Under the pieces are notes generated by a model that had not been told where the DNA came from, did not search any database, and saw only the letters and a program-made list of their open reading frames with translations. Source: Pseudomonadota bacterium (lineage in GTDB: Bacteria > Pseudomonadota > Gammaproteobacteria > Acidiferrobacterales > UBA6901). Taken from it: a DNA stretch of 64,000 nucleotides. The stretch spans positions 3,773-67,772 of the forward strand of contig JAJXUF010000007.1 in assembly GCA_021783175.1 (NCBI GenBank). The letters are read 5' to 3'. Shown one piece after another: positions 35,756 through 45,935 of this stretch. Position 1 is the stretch's first letter; the number at the start of each line of letters is the position of its first letter. Made by a program: the position numbers and the translations under genes.

Positions 35756-36211
35756 ATGAATACTGTAATCCGTGCTCCCGGTCGCAATCTGTTCGCGCGC
35801 CGCTGGGGCGACGACTTTGATAATCTGTTCGAAGGCTTTTTCCGTCCCGCGCGCTGGGCTGAAGAACCAGTCAGTGAAGGGCTAGTTCCGCGTCTCGACG
35901 TGGTTGAAAACGAAAATGAATTTATTGTTCATGCGGAGATGCCCGGGATTAAGAAGGACGACATTCATATCACTCTCGAGGACGGCGTCCTGAGTATCGA
36001 TGCGGAATCGAAGAGCGAGGTCGAAGAAAAGGAGGGCAGTCGCATAGTTCGTCAGGAGCGCCGCTACGGGCATTATGTCCGCAGCATGAGGTTGGGCAAG
36101 GACGTTGACGAGAAACGTGTCAAAGCCAACTACAGGGACGGCGTACTGGAGCTGACTCTGCCCAAGGCGGAAGAGGTCAAACCCAAAAAGATTAACGTGG
36201 ACATCAGCTGA
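35756..36211 (+). CDS. Small heat-shock protein, Hsp20/IbpA type
   Basis: 151 residues. Alpha-crystallin domain (about 40-140) with the conserved VVENENEFIVHAEMPGIKKDDIHITLEDGVLSIDA core split by a charged helix and the YRDGVLELTLPK motif. Holdase chaperone that keeps unfolding proteins soluble until DnaK or ClpB act. A sigma-32 promoter and an intrinsic terminator bracket it, so it is probably monocistronic and heat-induced. It sits directly after hslVU, clustering heat-shock functions. Confidence 0.95.
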   Translation: MNTVIRAPGRNLFARRWGDDFDNLFEGFFRPARWAEEPVSEGLVPRLDVVENENEFIVHAEMPGIKKDDIHITLEDGVLSIDAESKSEVEEKEGSRIVRQERRYGHYVRSMRLGKDVDEKRVKANYRDGVLELTLPKAEEVKPKKINVDIS

Positions 36212-36235
36212 TGTAGGGTAAGTTCGGTGCGAAAA

Positions 36236-36265
36236 CAAGGGCTGCGTAAGCGGCCCTTGTTTTTT
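36236..36265 (+). terminator. Intrinsic terminator after the Hsp20 gene
   Basis: Stem CAAGGGCTGC/GCGGCCCTTG with a GTAA tetraloop (36236-36259; one T-G pair), followed by six T residues (36260-36265). It is 25 bp after the stop codon and ends the heat-shock transcript. Confidence 0.9.
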
Positions 36266-36361
36266 GAACATGATCAGCGCATGCGGCAATTGCACCATTG
36301 GACAACGCGCTAGACTAAGGGCACGATAGACCGGCTGTCCAACACGGAAGAAACCGGCCTC

Positions 36362-37216
36362 ATGCCGTCAATCCATCGCCTAGCAATCATGGCGGTGCTC
36401 ATGGTATTTCTGACACCGTCCATTTCCCGGGCCGGAGGCATGGATCTTGTGCCCCCGCAGCGCCAGCCGGCGACATCCTGTTTCGCGTGTGGTCGCCAGC
36501 AATCAGTGTTGGCATCAACCGATGATCAAGCTGCGGGATCCACGCCGCCCACCACCGATTCCCGGCCCGGCGCCTTTCGGCGCGTGCTGAAGACGCGCTC
36601 GCCCGGCATTGCCTATCTTGATACCACTCTGATTGGAGCCGTCTATGGTCTGGTCGACTGGGCTGGGCTGCATCATCTGGATCACACGGTCAACCAGGAC
36701 ACTTCCGGCATTTGGAGCATTGCCCGTCCCTCGCGGTTTCCGCCCGCACTTATCGCGGGTACAGCGCTGGCCGCGATATGGGAAGGAGGGCAGAATCGCC
36801 TCGGCCGGACATTGTGGCAGAGCCTCGATTCCGCTGCGCTGGCGGGGTTGTCCACCTATACCCTCAAGTACACGTTTGGCCGTGAACGACCGGCGCAAAC
36901 CACCAATCCTGACCGCTGGTTTCAAGGTTCCCATGCGCAAAGTTTTCCGAGCGGTGACGTGTCAGCCGTCACGGCGCTGGTGACGCCGATGATCATTGAA
37001 TATCGGCACACGGATCCCGCAGTTTATCTGCTTGCGCTTGTGCCGGCTTTCGACATGGTTGCTCGCGTCAAGGCTCATGGGCACTGGCAGACAGATGTCG
37101 TCGGTGGATGTCTAGTCGGTGCCCTCAGCGGATATTATGCCCACCGCTTCGATAAACCACTGATTCTGAGCATCATGCCGCACGGTTTTGAAGTCGGTTT
37201 GCGCAAACGGTTCTAG
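36362..37216 (+). CDS. PAP2-family phosphatase, secreted or membrane-anchored
   Basis: 284 residues with an N-terminal signal or anchor (MPSIHRLAIMAVLMVFLT). PAP2 motifs: KYTFGRERPA (C1, KxxxxxxRP), SFPSGDVSAVTAL (C2, usually PSGH, here PSGD) and RVKAHGHWQTDVVGG (C3, RxxxxxHxxxD). The His-to-Asp change in C2 could alter catalysis or reflect a distinct subfamily. Members dephosphorylate lipid phosphates or undecaprenyl-PP. It stands alone between Hsp20 and argB; no partner is evident. Confidence 0.85.
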   Translation: MPSIHRLAIMAVLMVFLTPSISRAGGMDLVPPQRQPATSCFACGRQQSVLASTDDQAAGSTPPTTDSRPGAFRRVLKTRSPGIAYLDTTLIGAVYGLVDWAGLHHLDHTVNQDTSGIWSIARPSRFPPALIAGTALAAIWEGGQNRLGRTLWQSLDSAALAGLSTYTLKYTFGRERPAQTTNPDRWFQGSHAQSFPSGDVSAVTALVTPMIIEYRHTDPAVYLLALVPAFDMVARVKAHGHWQTDVVGGCLVGALSGYYAHRFDKPLILSIMPHGFEVGLRKRF

Positions 37217-37341
37217 CCTTTGCTGCCTGGCGCTGTCTTGCGTACCACGTAAGGTCGGAGTAAGCGGCCGAATGGCTCGCAGCGCACGGTCCTGTGTGCA
37301 GCTGACTTTCGTGCGCGAATGCGGTAATTTGCGCCCACTGA

Positions 37342-38319
<978 letters not shown>

Positions 38320-38330
38320 CGGAGGTGTCC

Positions 38331-38606
38331 GTGGGTAAAGAATCGTTGCTGCGTTTTTTTGCGGATACTCCAAGCCTGACGGAGATCTGTACCCAGAACG
38401 GCTGGCCCGACCCGCAGACCCTGCGCGTCGTGGTCCTGGAGCAGGGAGCCAGCGAATTGCTGTGTGAAGTAGCCTTTGAAGAAGTCATCATGGAAGGGTC
38501 CGGTTGTTGTGCCGACCGCGTAGGCTGCTGGGGGCAGTATCGAGTTCAGCTCGATGCCAGCGGGTCTATCGTCAGGGCCGATGCGGTGGTTGGCCCGCGT
38601 AGCTGA
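38331..38606 (+). CDS. Small conserved hypothetical protein between argB and slmA
   Basis: 91 residues from GTG 38331, preceded by GGAGG with a good spacing; a GTG at 38325 would overlap the site. No named family. The sequence (LRFFADTPSLTEICTQNGWPDPQTLRVVVLEQGASELLCEVAF...GCCADRVGCWGQYRVQLDASG) has a compact beta-rich look with a CC pair and a GCW motif. It starts 11 bp after the argB stop, so it is probably cotranscribed and expressed. Function unknown. Confidence 0.65.
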   Translation: MGKESLLRFFADTPSLTEICTQNGWPDPQTLRVVVLEQGASELLCEVAFEEVIMEGSGCCADRVGCWGQYRVQLDASGSIVRADAVVGPRS

Positions 38607-38694
38607 TTCGCACGCCGCATGAGGCCGGCTGACCGGTATTGACCGCCGGGTGTCGTTGGTTACCGCCTGACACGAGAGCGAAGGAGAGCTGCAT

Positions 38695-39297
38695 ATGGCG
38701 AGAGCGCGAAATGGTGAACGGCGCCAGGAGATCCTGCAAACGCTGGCGCGCATGCTGGAGGAACAGCAGGGCGAGCATATTACGACGGCGGCACTTGCGC
38801 GTAGCGTCGGTGTTTCCGAAGCTGCACTTTACCGGCACTTTCCCAGCAAGGCCAGGATGTTCGAGGCGCTCATCGAGTTCATCGAGGAGTCACTGTTCAC
38901 GCGAGTTAACAAGATTCTTATCGAAGAAACGGATGTTGAACCGCGTGTCCAACAAATCATGCTCCTCGTTCTTGGTTTTGCCGGCAAGAATCCGGGTCTC
39001 GCACGCCTGATGCAGGGCGACGTGCTGGTTGGGGAAACCGCGCGTCTGCGCCAGCGCGTGTGCCAGCTTTATGATCGGCTGGAAACGCAACTGCGGCAGG
39101 TGCTGCGCGAGGATGTGTCAGCGGTGAAGGGGGCTGCGCCGGCGGATACCGCACGCCTGTTGTTGGCGGTGATGGAGGGAAGCATCGCGCAATTCGTGCG
39201 CAGCGGCTTCCGCCAGTCGCCAGTCGAAGCGTGGGAGCGGTACTGGCATCTCTTGTGCCATGGCGGGTTTACAGCCAGCCCTGCTCATTGCGGATGA
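38695..39297 (+). CDS. slmA: Nucleoid occlusion factor SlmA
   Basis: 200 residues, TetR-type DNA-binding protein that blocks FtsZ rings over the nucleoid. HTH region GEHITTAALARSVGVSEAALYRHFPSKARMFEALIEFIEE (about 25-60). The N-terminus RARNGERRQEILQTLARMLE matches SlmA. In Pseudomonas argB is similarly followed by slmA. It lies 88 bp after the small unknown gene. Its own autoregulation cannot be judged here. Confidence 0.93.
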   Translation: MARARNGERRQEILQTLARMLEEQQGEHITTAALARSVGVSEAALYRHFPSKARMFEALIEFIEESLFTRVNKILIEETDVEPRVQQIMLLVLGFAGKNPGLARLMQGDVLVGETARLRQRVCQLYDRLETQLRQVLREDVSAVKGAAPADTARLLLAVMEGSIAQFVRSGFRQSPVEAWERYWHLLCHGGFTASPAHCG

Positions 39298-39342
39298 ATC
39301 AACTGGCGCTTCGCATCATCGGTTTAAATACGAATCTGGTTA

Positions 39343-40326
39343 TCAGCTGCCAAAGCGCGCACGCAGCAGCCAGATCATTATCGCGCACACAACAAGAAAT
39401 GAAGCGAAATACAACAGAAATCGCCGTTGGTATGTCTTTGTCACGGCGCCACGAGATTTAGTCGAAAGCAGGTACGGCCGATTCAAGTCGTTGGTGCAGC
39501 GCATGAGATTGATAGGCTCGTCCGGTTGCGACTCTTGCTCGCGGCGCTGCTTTAGCACCTCACGGCGCGCGGCCTGGCGCGCAAGCATCCATTCCTGCTG
39601 ATCGATTTCGCCGTCTTGGTTAAGGTCGAAACGGCGCTTCAGTTCTGTCTGGTCTTTCTTCCATTCAACAAGGAGGTCGCCAACCTCTTCCTCGAGGTCA
39701 GGGGAGTTGTCCAGATTACCCGTGTTTCGAAGCATCCCAAGGGCGAAGAGGGGCGCGTTGAGCTCAATGATTTCTTCGGTAAATCGGCGCTTATTGCCGA
39801 CGAAAGCCATGGTTGCAAACTCGAATAAAAACAGCGCCAGCGCATTTGTCGATCCGGACCGCTTGCCGTCGGAGTACCACACTTTCTTGCCCGCGGCAGT
39901 GACCTCGGCGCCATCCGGGTCGATCGCAACCCTGCCGGTATCGTCTTCCAGCCAAAATGTGTCCGAGCTGGTAGTGTTTTCGACAACAACCCAGCCTGAT
40001 GAAAGTGAGCTGTTGCCGAAGCGATTGATCCATTCTTCCACGCGGTAGCGGTACCACAAGCACCGTTGCCCGGACGCCGGAGATATAATGGGTGGCCCGT
40101 CCATGAGACGCCCATGGCCGGCGAGTTCCACATAACCTTGTGGCGCGGATCGGATCTTGGAAGTGGCAATCTCCTCAATCATGTGTTTGCAGCGCAGGTT
40201 GTGAAGCGAGAGCCACAGCAGCAGTGCAGCGGCGGGAAACTCCGCTAACGTAATTGCCCAAAATACGCCGGGACTGGTCCGGCTTAGCGCTACGCCGATT
40301 TCGACAAGGTCAGCGCCCAGCGCCAT
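39343..40326 (-). CDS. GIDE-like membrane protein with an EF-hand loop
   Basis: 327 residues. Membrane helices at about 22-41 and 302-321 enclose a large loop. The central region (QGYVELAGHGRLMDGPPIISPASGQRCLWYRYRVEE) is the bacterial GIDE-type domain, related by fold to the mitochondrial ubiquitin ligase MUL1. An EF-hand loop DLNQDGEIDQQE (234-245) follows, with Asp/Asn/Asp at the calcium positions 1, 3, 5 and Glu at 12. No RING finger is present. The gene overlaps nothing and starts 2 bp after the lemA stop; LemA and GIDE proteins are frequent neighbours. Confidence 0.78.
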   Translation of the reverse strand: MALGADLVEIGVALSRTSPGVFWAITLAEFPAAALLLWLSLHNLRCKHMIEEIATSKIRSAPQGYVELAGHGRLMDGPPIISPASGQRCLWYRYRVEEWINRFGNSSLSSGWVVVENTTSSDTFWLEDDTGRVAIDPDGAEVTAAGKKVWYSDGKRSGSTNALALFLFEFATMAFVGNKRRFTEEIIELNAPLFALGMLRNTGNLDNSPDLEEEVGDLLVEWKKDQTELKRRFDLNQDGEIDQQEWMLARQAARREVLKQRREQESQPDEPINLMRCTNDLNRPYLLSTKSRGAVTKTYQRRFLLYFASFLVVCAIMIWLLRARFGS

Positions 40327-40328
40327 GA

Positions 40329-40904
40329 TCAGTTGCTAAATAGTGACTTAATGTTGACGTCCGAAGTCTGGCTGGCATCGAAATGCAGCAACTGGCGCGA
40401 CCCAAAGTTGAAAAGACGTGCCACAATGCCGTCGGGAAACTGCTCGACGCGAATGTTGTTTACATTGACGGTATCATTGTAGAACTCGCGCCGATCCGCG
40501 ATCTGCGCCTCAAGCTGCGATATGCGCGCCTGCAAATGCTGGAAATTCTCGTTGGCGCGCAGTTCCGGATAATTTTCAGCTACCGCAAACAAGCTGCCGA
40601 GTCCGGTACGCAGCTGGGATTCGGCCTGCCCGAGGGCCGCCATGTTTCCGGATTCGCGCGCGCTGTGTACCGCGGCACGCGCCTGGGTCACCTTTTCCAG
40701 CACATCTTTTTCGTAACCCATGTACTGGCGACAGGTCTCAACGAGTTTAGGTAGTTCGTCATGTCGCTGTTTGAGCAAGATGTCGATGTTCGACCATGCC
40801 TGCGAAACGTTGTTCTTGAGAGTCACAAGGTTGTTGTAGATCATGACGAAATAGAAAAAGAAACCGATAACCACGGCCCAGAATATGATGCTTCCAACTC
40901 CCAT
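40329..40904 (-). CDS. lemA: LemA family membrane protein
   Basis: 191 residues. N-terminal helix (1-24) followed by the helical LemA domain: NLVTLKNNVSQAWSNIDILLKQRHDELPKLVETCRQYMGYEKDVLEKVTQAR, and a late FNDTVNVNNIRVEQFPDGIVARLFNFGSRQL variant is usual. LemA proteins form membrane-remodelling, ESCRT-like or chaperone-type assemblies; their role in proteobacteria is unclear. It is the first gene of a lemA-GIDE pair. Confidence 0.92.
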   Translation of the reverse strand: MGVGSIIFWAVVIGFFFYFVMIYNNLVTLKNNVSQAWSNIDILLKQRHDELPKLVETCRQYMGYEKDVLEKVTQARAAVHSARESGNMAALGQAESQLRTGLGSLFAVAENYPELRANENFQHLQARISQLEAQIADRREFYNDTVNVNNIRVEQFPDGIVARLFNFGSRQLLHFDASQTSDVNIKSLFSN

Positions 40905-41094
40905 GGATTCCCCCCATTTTTACTCTCAGATTTACGTTTTTAGCGTACAGGCTGAATAAATTGATACCACGAAGTTTGAATCGTCCTGCTATTTTGCAGT
41001 ATAGCGGTCGGTTTGTGGTTTTCCACCGCGGTTGGGGCGCCAGACTGCTCGCTTGCTTGCCTGCTGTTGCAAACGTCTTTGCTGTAATTTTGTC

Positions 41095-41835
41095 TTAACC
41101 GCACACCGGGCAAGCCGGGTCCTTGCGCAAGTGCAAACTGCGCCACTCCATGGTCATTGCGTCGAGCAGCAGCAGACGTCCGGCGAGCGATTCGCCGATA
41201 TCGAGGAGCACCTTGATTGTTTCCGCTGCCTGGATGCTGCCGATAATGCCTGGCAGGGGTGCCAGAACTCCGGTCTGGGCACAGCTTTCGGCAAGTTCTT
41301 CCATGTCTTTGTACAGGCAGCGGTAACAGGGGCGGCCCGGGCGGTCTGTTCGGAACACCGCAACTTGACCTTCCATGCGAATTACGGCGCCTGAAATCAA
41401 TGGTTTCCTGTGCGCGACGCAGGCGCGGTTGAGCGCGAAGCGCGTCGCGAAATTATCGCTTGCGTCGACACAGGCATCAGCCAGACGAACCTCTTCGTCG
41501 AGCGTATCTGCGTCGAAGCGTGCGTTGACGGTGGTGACGGTGATGTCCGGATTGAGCGCCAGCATTGCACGTTTGGCGGAATCAACCTTTGCTTGGCCGA
41601 CGGCGGCGGTAGTGTGGGCGATCTGGCGCTGTAAATTGGATAGCTCCACCCGGTCGTTGTCCACGATGACCAGATGGCCAATACCGCTTGCGGCCAGGTA
41701 CATGCCGACAGGGGAGCCAAGCCCGCCAACCCCAATCAACAGCACACGCGAGCCGAGCAGTTTCTCCTGTCCCTCGATTCCAACCTGAGGTAGCAGGATC
41801 TGGCGGCTGTAGCGTAGTAATTGGTTATGATCCAT
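41095..41835 (-). CDS. moeB: MoeB/ThiF-type adenylyltransferase
   Basis: 246 residues, E1-like enzyme that adenylates the C-terminus of a sulfur-carrier protein (MoaD or ThiS). Nucleotide-binding VLLIGVGGLGSPVGMYLAASGIG near residue 30, arginine-finger segment LSNLQRQI, and two zinc cysteine pairs, CYRC and CPVC. MoeB and ThiF cannot be separated without phylogeny; the name is provisional. Its start is close to prmC-prfA-hemA, where moeB is often found. Confidence 0.88.
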   Translation of the reverse strand: MDHNQLLRYSRQILLPQVGIEGQEKLLGSRVLLIGVGGLGSPVGMYLAASGIGHLVIVDNDRVELSNLQRQIAHTTAAVGQAKVDSAKRAMLALNPDITVTTVNARFDADTLDEEVRLADACVDASDNFATRFALNRACVAHRKPLISGAVIRMEGQVAVFRTDRPGRPCYRCLYKDMEELAESCAQTGVLAPLPGIIGSIQAAETIKVLLDIGESLAGRLLLLDAMTMEWRSLHLRKDPACPVCG

Positions 41836-41994
41836 GGGACAATTCTAACAGCCCAGTATAGCTTGGCAGAAGGCTTTGCGTGCCACGCGGTCGGCATGTA
41901 CGGAGGCTGAGCCGTAGGGCTTTTTTTTGGGTAGGCTTCCTGGGATGGGTGGACCGGCGTCAACCGCGAACGATCATCGTCGAAGGAGGTAATA

Positions 41995-42465
41995 ATGAAC
42001 AGGTTCCTGGCGTTTGTCATGCTTTGCTTGATCACCGGCTTTGCAAGCATGGCGGCCGCTGCCAGCGCTGCCCCGCGGGACTCCGTGGTCCAGGCAGGGG
42101 TGGGGCTTGCCAATCTGCATTTGGGCGAAACCTATGGGGAAGTCGAGCACGCCCTTGGTAAACCGACCGAAGACCTCTATGGTTTCGTCTTTGTTTACCA
42201 ACTCCCTCATAACGCGGAATTGAATTTCCGCGTCACCGACAATAAAGTAGTCGCAATCAATCTGAAAGGTAACGCCAAAACTGCTTTCACTACTGAACTT
42301 GGTGCAAAGTTCGGTATGACGCGCAAGCAGGTGGAAGCGCTCTATGGCCCCCCAGAGGCGCAGGCCGTGAACACGCTATTCTATTATCAGCGCGGGATCA
42401 GTTTTCTGTTCAACGAAACTGGAAGGATGTCCGAGCTAAACGTTTTTCGCCAAAGTCACCTTTGA
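41995..42465 (+). CDS. Secreted protein with SmpA/OmlA-like repeat fold, function unknown
   Basis: 156 residues. Signal peptide MNRFLAFVMLCLITGFASMAAA and a cleavage around Ala-Ala-Ala. The mature part has two similar units (LANLHLGETYGEVEHALGKPTED and GAKFGMTRKQVEALYGPPEAQ), a pattern seen in SmpA/OmlA-type beta-barrel assembly proteins, but the relationship is tentative. Ribosome site AGGAGG precedes the ATG. A T-run after an AGCC/GGCT hairpin lies upstream at 41910-41928. Confidence 0.65.
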   Translation: MNRFLAFVMLCLITGFASMAAAASAAPRDSVVQAGVGLANLHLGETYGEVEHALGKPTEDLYGFVFVYQLPHNAELNFRVTDNKVVAINLKGNAKTAFTTELGAKFGMTRKQVEALYGPPEAQAVNTLFYYQRGISFLFNETGRMSELNVFRQSHL

Positions 42466-42482
42466 GCTAGGGTTAAGCGGGG

Positions 42483-43325
42483 CTAGGGCCGGCGGGCGGC
42501 ACTGACCCGGATGTGCCCCGCCAGGTCGCGGTGCGATACGCAATCGCGATAACCAGCTTCTCGCAGGATGTCGCCCACCGCCGGTCCCTGGTCATAGCCA
42601 TGTTCGAGTAATAGCCACCCGCCAGAGTCAAGGCAGTTAAGCGCTTGGGCGGCAACGGCGCGTATGGCATCGAGACCGTCCGGTCCGGCGCGCAACGCTA
42701 ACGCGGGCTCGAACCGCAAGTCGCCGCTATCAAGATGTGGATCCCCTTCGCGCACATAGGGTGGGTTGCTGACCACGATGGCGAAACGCTCGCCTGTTAG
42801 TGGTGAGAACCAGGAGCCTTCGCGGAATTCAATTCGATCGAGCCGGAGTCGGCGGGCGTTGTCCTGCGCGACGTCGAGTGCCGCGGCAGACAGGTCAGTA
42901 GCAAGAATCCGGCATCGGCTTCTTTCCGATGCCAAAGCCAGGGCTACCGCGCCGCTGCCGGTACCAATGTCGGCAATGGTAAAGGAAGCGGTTTGTGGAA
43001 TCAGTGCGAGAGCCTGCTCTACGAGGAGCTCGGTCTCGGCTCGAGGTATCAGTGTATGCGGCGAAACACGCAGCTCAAGTGACCAGAATTCCCTTCTTCC
43101 CGTGATATACGCAATCGGTTCCCCAGCCCGGCGGCGCGCCAACAGATCCTGCAACCGCCACATGTGATGCAATCTCAGCTCCGCAGACGCATGGCTGATA
43201 AGGCCTGCCCGCCCTAGCCCGCAGACATGCATGACGAGAGCCTCGACGTCAGCTCGAGCCGAGGGTGAAGAGGCGTCAAGCTCGTTGACAGCCTGCTGCA
43301 TAAACTGGCTGAGTGCTACTGGCAT
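42483..43325 (-). CDS. prmC: Peptide chain release factor N5-glutamine methyltransferase
   Basis: 280 residues. Methylates the GGQ glutamine of release factors. SAM-binding IADIGTGSGAVALALA (about 117-132) and the signature NPPY at 187-190 are intact. The gene starts 6 bp after the prfA stop, its substrate, and the pair is conserved. It is the last gene of hemA-prfA-prmC on the minus strand. Confidence 0.97.
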   Translation of the reverse strand: MPVALSQFMQQAVNELDASSPSARADVEALVMHVCGLGRAGLISHASAELRLHHMWRLQDLLARRRAGEPIAYITGRREFWSLELRVSPHTLIPRAETELLVEQALALIPQTASFTIADIGTGSGAVALALASERSRCRILATDLSAAALDVAQDNARRLRLDRIEFREGSWFSPLTGERFAIVVSNPPYVREGDPHLDSGDLRFEPALALRAGPDGLDAIRAVAAQALNCLDSGGWLLLEHGYDQGPAVGDILREAGYRDCVSHRDLAGHIRVSAARRP

Positions 43326-43331
43326 GTTGCC

Positions 43332-44414
43332 TTAGGTCCCAAGAGCCGCGAGCGACTCCGCCTGATCCTCGGCAATGAGGGGGTCAATGAGATCATCAAG
43401 ATCGCCATTGAGGACGTTTTCAAGCTTGTACAGACTCAGGTTAATGCGATGATCTGTTACGCGCCCCTGCGCGAAGTTGTAGGTGCGGATACGTTCTGAA
43501 CGGTCGCCGCTACCTATCAGGCTTTTGCGTGTCGCCGCTTCCTGTTCCCGCTGTTTGCGCCTCTCGGCGTCAAGCAGGCGCGCACTCAGCACGGACATGG
43601 CGCGCGCGCGATTTTTATGCTGTGAACGCTCATCCTGACATTCCACCACCATGCCTGTGGGAATATGCGTGATGCGGATAGCGGAGTCTGTCTTGTTCAC
43701 GTGCTGGCCGCCGGCGCCGGAGGCACGGTAGGTATCGATTTTCAGATCGGCAGGATTGAGGTTGACGTTCTCCACTTCGTCCGGTTCTGGCAGGATCGCC
43801 ACAGTGCAGGCCGACGTATGTATACGGCCTTGCGCTTCCGTGGCGGGAACACGTTGCACGCGATGGCCGCCGGATTCGAATTTAAGCCGCGAGTACGCGC
43901 CCTGTCCGATGATGCGTGCGATAATTTCCTTGTAACCGCCGTGCTCGCCAGGGTTCGAACTCATGATTTCCACAGTCCAGCCGCGTCCTGAGGCATAGGC
44001 GCTGTACATGCGAAATAGGTTCCCAGCAAACAGCGCAGCCTCGTCGCCACCAGTACCGGCGCGAATTTCGAGAAATATGTTGCGGCTGTCATTGGGATCT
44101 TTCGGCAGAAGTAGTTTCTGAAGCTGTTGCTCAAACGATGCCGTTTGGGCGTTGAGCCGCGCAACCTCCTCCTCCGCCAGCGCACGCATGTCCGTATCCT
44201 TGTCTTGTCGCAGGGCGCGGGCTGCCTCGAGGTCCCCTGCGGCCGTGCGATACAGGCGGTACAAATTCACCACCGGCAGAATTTCGGCGTGCTCCATTGC
44301 GAGCGAGCGAAAGCGGTTCTGATCGCGGATGACCTCGGGCTCGGAAAGCAGCGCGTTGATTTCCTCGAGCCTCAGGTAAAGGTTCTCCAGCTTTGACCGG
44401 ATAGATGCAATCAT
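43332..44414 (-). CDS. prfA: Peptide chain release factor 1
   Basis: 360 residues. Reads UAA and UAG stop codons. The GGQ catalytic motif is at 235-237 ([11 protein letters not shown]), and the RF1-type PxT discriminator PAT is at 190-192. Downstream of hemA and upstream of prmC. Length normal for RF1. Confidence 0.98.
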   Translation of the reverse strand: MIASIRSKLENLYLRLEEINALLSEPEVIRDQNRFRSLAMEHAEILPVVNLYRLYRTAAGDLEAARALRQDKDTDMRALAEEEVARLNAQTASFEQQLQKLLLPKDPNDSRNIFLEIRAGTGGDEAALFAGNLFRMYSAYASGRGWTVEIMSSNPGEHGGYKEIIARIIGQGAYSRLKFESGGHRVQRVPATEAQGRIHTSACTVAILPEPDEVENVNLNPADLKIDTYRASGAGGQHVNKTDSAIRITHIPTGMVVECQDERSQHKNRARAMSVLSARLLDAERRKQREQEAATRKSLIGSGDRSERIRTYNFAQGRVTDHRINLSLYKLENVLNGDLDDLIDPLIAEDQAESLAALGT

Positions 44415-44452
44415 TTCGGTTTACTTAGGTTTACTGCGGGAAGCGACGCGAT

Positions 44453-45715
44453 TCAATCTTCATCGTTCAGGTTAAACAACCTGCGCGCCGCGCTTAGAAG
44501 ATCTGCGTTGCCTTCTTGGTCCGCCTGCCTCAACGCAGAGGTCGGGGTGTGTGTGAACTTGTTGGTCAGGGCGCGTGCCAGATGGGCGAGGACCTTCTGT
44601 GGATCATCTCCTTGGGACAGGCGCTGTTGCGCCCGCCGCAGTTCGGTCTCTCGCAATGCTTCGGCGCTTTGGCGCAGAGCTCGGATCGTCGGGACGGAAT
44701 CGAGGGACTTTACCCACTGCATGAAGTTCACGACTTGAAAGTCGATAATTTTTTCCGCCTCCTTGGCGGCTTCCTGCCGTGATTGCATATTAGCCTGCAC
44801 GACTTGCTGAAGATCATCGACGGTATACAGGTATATGTCGGCGAGTTCAGCCACCTCCGGTTCGATGTCACGCGGTACCGCAATGTCTACCATAAAGATG
44901 GGTCGGTGGCGGCGCGCGCGCAGGGCGCGCTCGACTGCGCCTTTGCCGAGAATCGGCAACTGACTAGCAGTCGAGGAAATAACGATATCGGCTTCGCTTA
45001 GACGTTCCGGCATTTCGGTCAGGGTAATGGCTTCGGCCTGGTGGTTGGAAGCCAGCAACTGCGCACGTTCAAGCGTGCGATTCGCCACGATCATGCGCTC
45101 AACCCCTTGTTCACTGAGATGGCGCGCGACAAGTTCAATGGTCTCGCCGGCACCAATCAGCAGAACAGTCCGCTCGGAAAGGCGGCTGAAAATGCGGCGT
45201 GCCAGGCTGACGGCGGCAAAGGCTACCGAGACAGCGCTGGCCCCAATTGCCGTATCGGTGCGCACCTGCTTGGCTACAGCGAACGTCTGCTGGAACATGC
45301 GGTTGAGGATTTTTCCGGTAGCTCCGGCTTTGTGTGCCAGGGCGAATGCCTCTTTCATCTGGCCGAGAATCTGCGGCTCCCCCAACACCATAGAGTCGAG
45401 CCCGGAGGCAACACGAAAGGCGTGTTTTACCGCGTTGCTGCCGGGCAGCACATACAAATGGGGCTGGATGGTGCCCGGCTGAAAGTCATGGTAATCACAG
45501 AACCATTTAAGTGCCTTGCTATCGTCCCCGCTCTCGAGCTGACAGTACAGTTCTGTTCTGTTGCAAGTGGACAAAATGGTTGCTTCCCTTACGCCGCCAT
45601 GGCGGGTGAGGTCGTGCAGGGCCTCGGGCAAATGCTCCGGCGCGAACGCCGCCTCCTCACGAATGGAAAGAGGCGCCGTTTTGTGGTTCAGTCCAAACGT
45701 GACAAGGCGATGCAT
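44453..45715 (-). CDS. hemA: Glutamyl-tRNA reductase
   Basis: 420 residues from ATG 45715 (MHRLVTFGLNHKTAP); a frame extending to 45745 adds ten residues. First committed step of C5-pathway tetrapyrrole synthesis. The nucleophile Cys51 is in STCNRTELY, the NADPH-binding LIGAGETIELVARHL lies near residue 184, and the C-terminal dimerisation helix is present. The minus-strand operon is hemA-prfA-prmC. It feeds the hemCD genes elsewhere in the window. Confidence 0.97.
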   Translation of the reverse strand: MHRLVTFGLNHKTAPLSIREEAAFAPEHLPEALHDLTRHGGVREATILSTCNRTELYCQLESGDDSKALKWFCDYHDFQPGTIQPHLYVLPGSNAVKHAFRVASGLDSMVLGEPQILGQMKEAFALAHKAGATGKILNRMFQQTFAVAKQVRTDTAIGASAVSVAFAAVSLARRIFSRLSERTVLLIGAGETIELVARHLSEQGVERMIVANRTLERAQLLASNHQAEAITLTEMPERLSEADIVISSTASQLPILGKGAVERALRARRHRPIFMVDIAVPRDIEPEVAELADIYLYTVDDLQQVVQANMQSRQEAAKEAEKIIDFQVVNFMQWVKSLDSVPTIRALRQSAEALRETELRRAQQRLSQGDDPQKVLAHLARALTNKFTHTPTSALRQADQEGNADLLSAARRLFNLNDED

Positions 45716-45935
45716 GGTTTCAGTGGCAAATCCGATCTGGACCAAGTCCCTGATCTAAGGATAGGTGCTTTGCGGCCCCCTTGCTGCCGCTCGCCCGCCC
45801 GCACCTGGCATGCCGTGTCCCGGGCGGGGTCCAGCGAGTCGATCAAGTAGCGCATTTTCCGGTTTCGCGGAGAAAAAGTCCACGAATCCGGTTCCGGCAG
45901 GCAGTTTTTATGCCAAAAGCCGGTATTGGTGAGAG

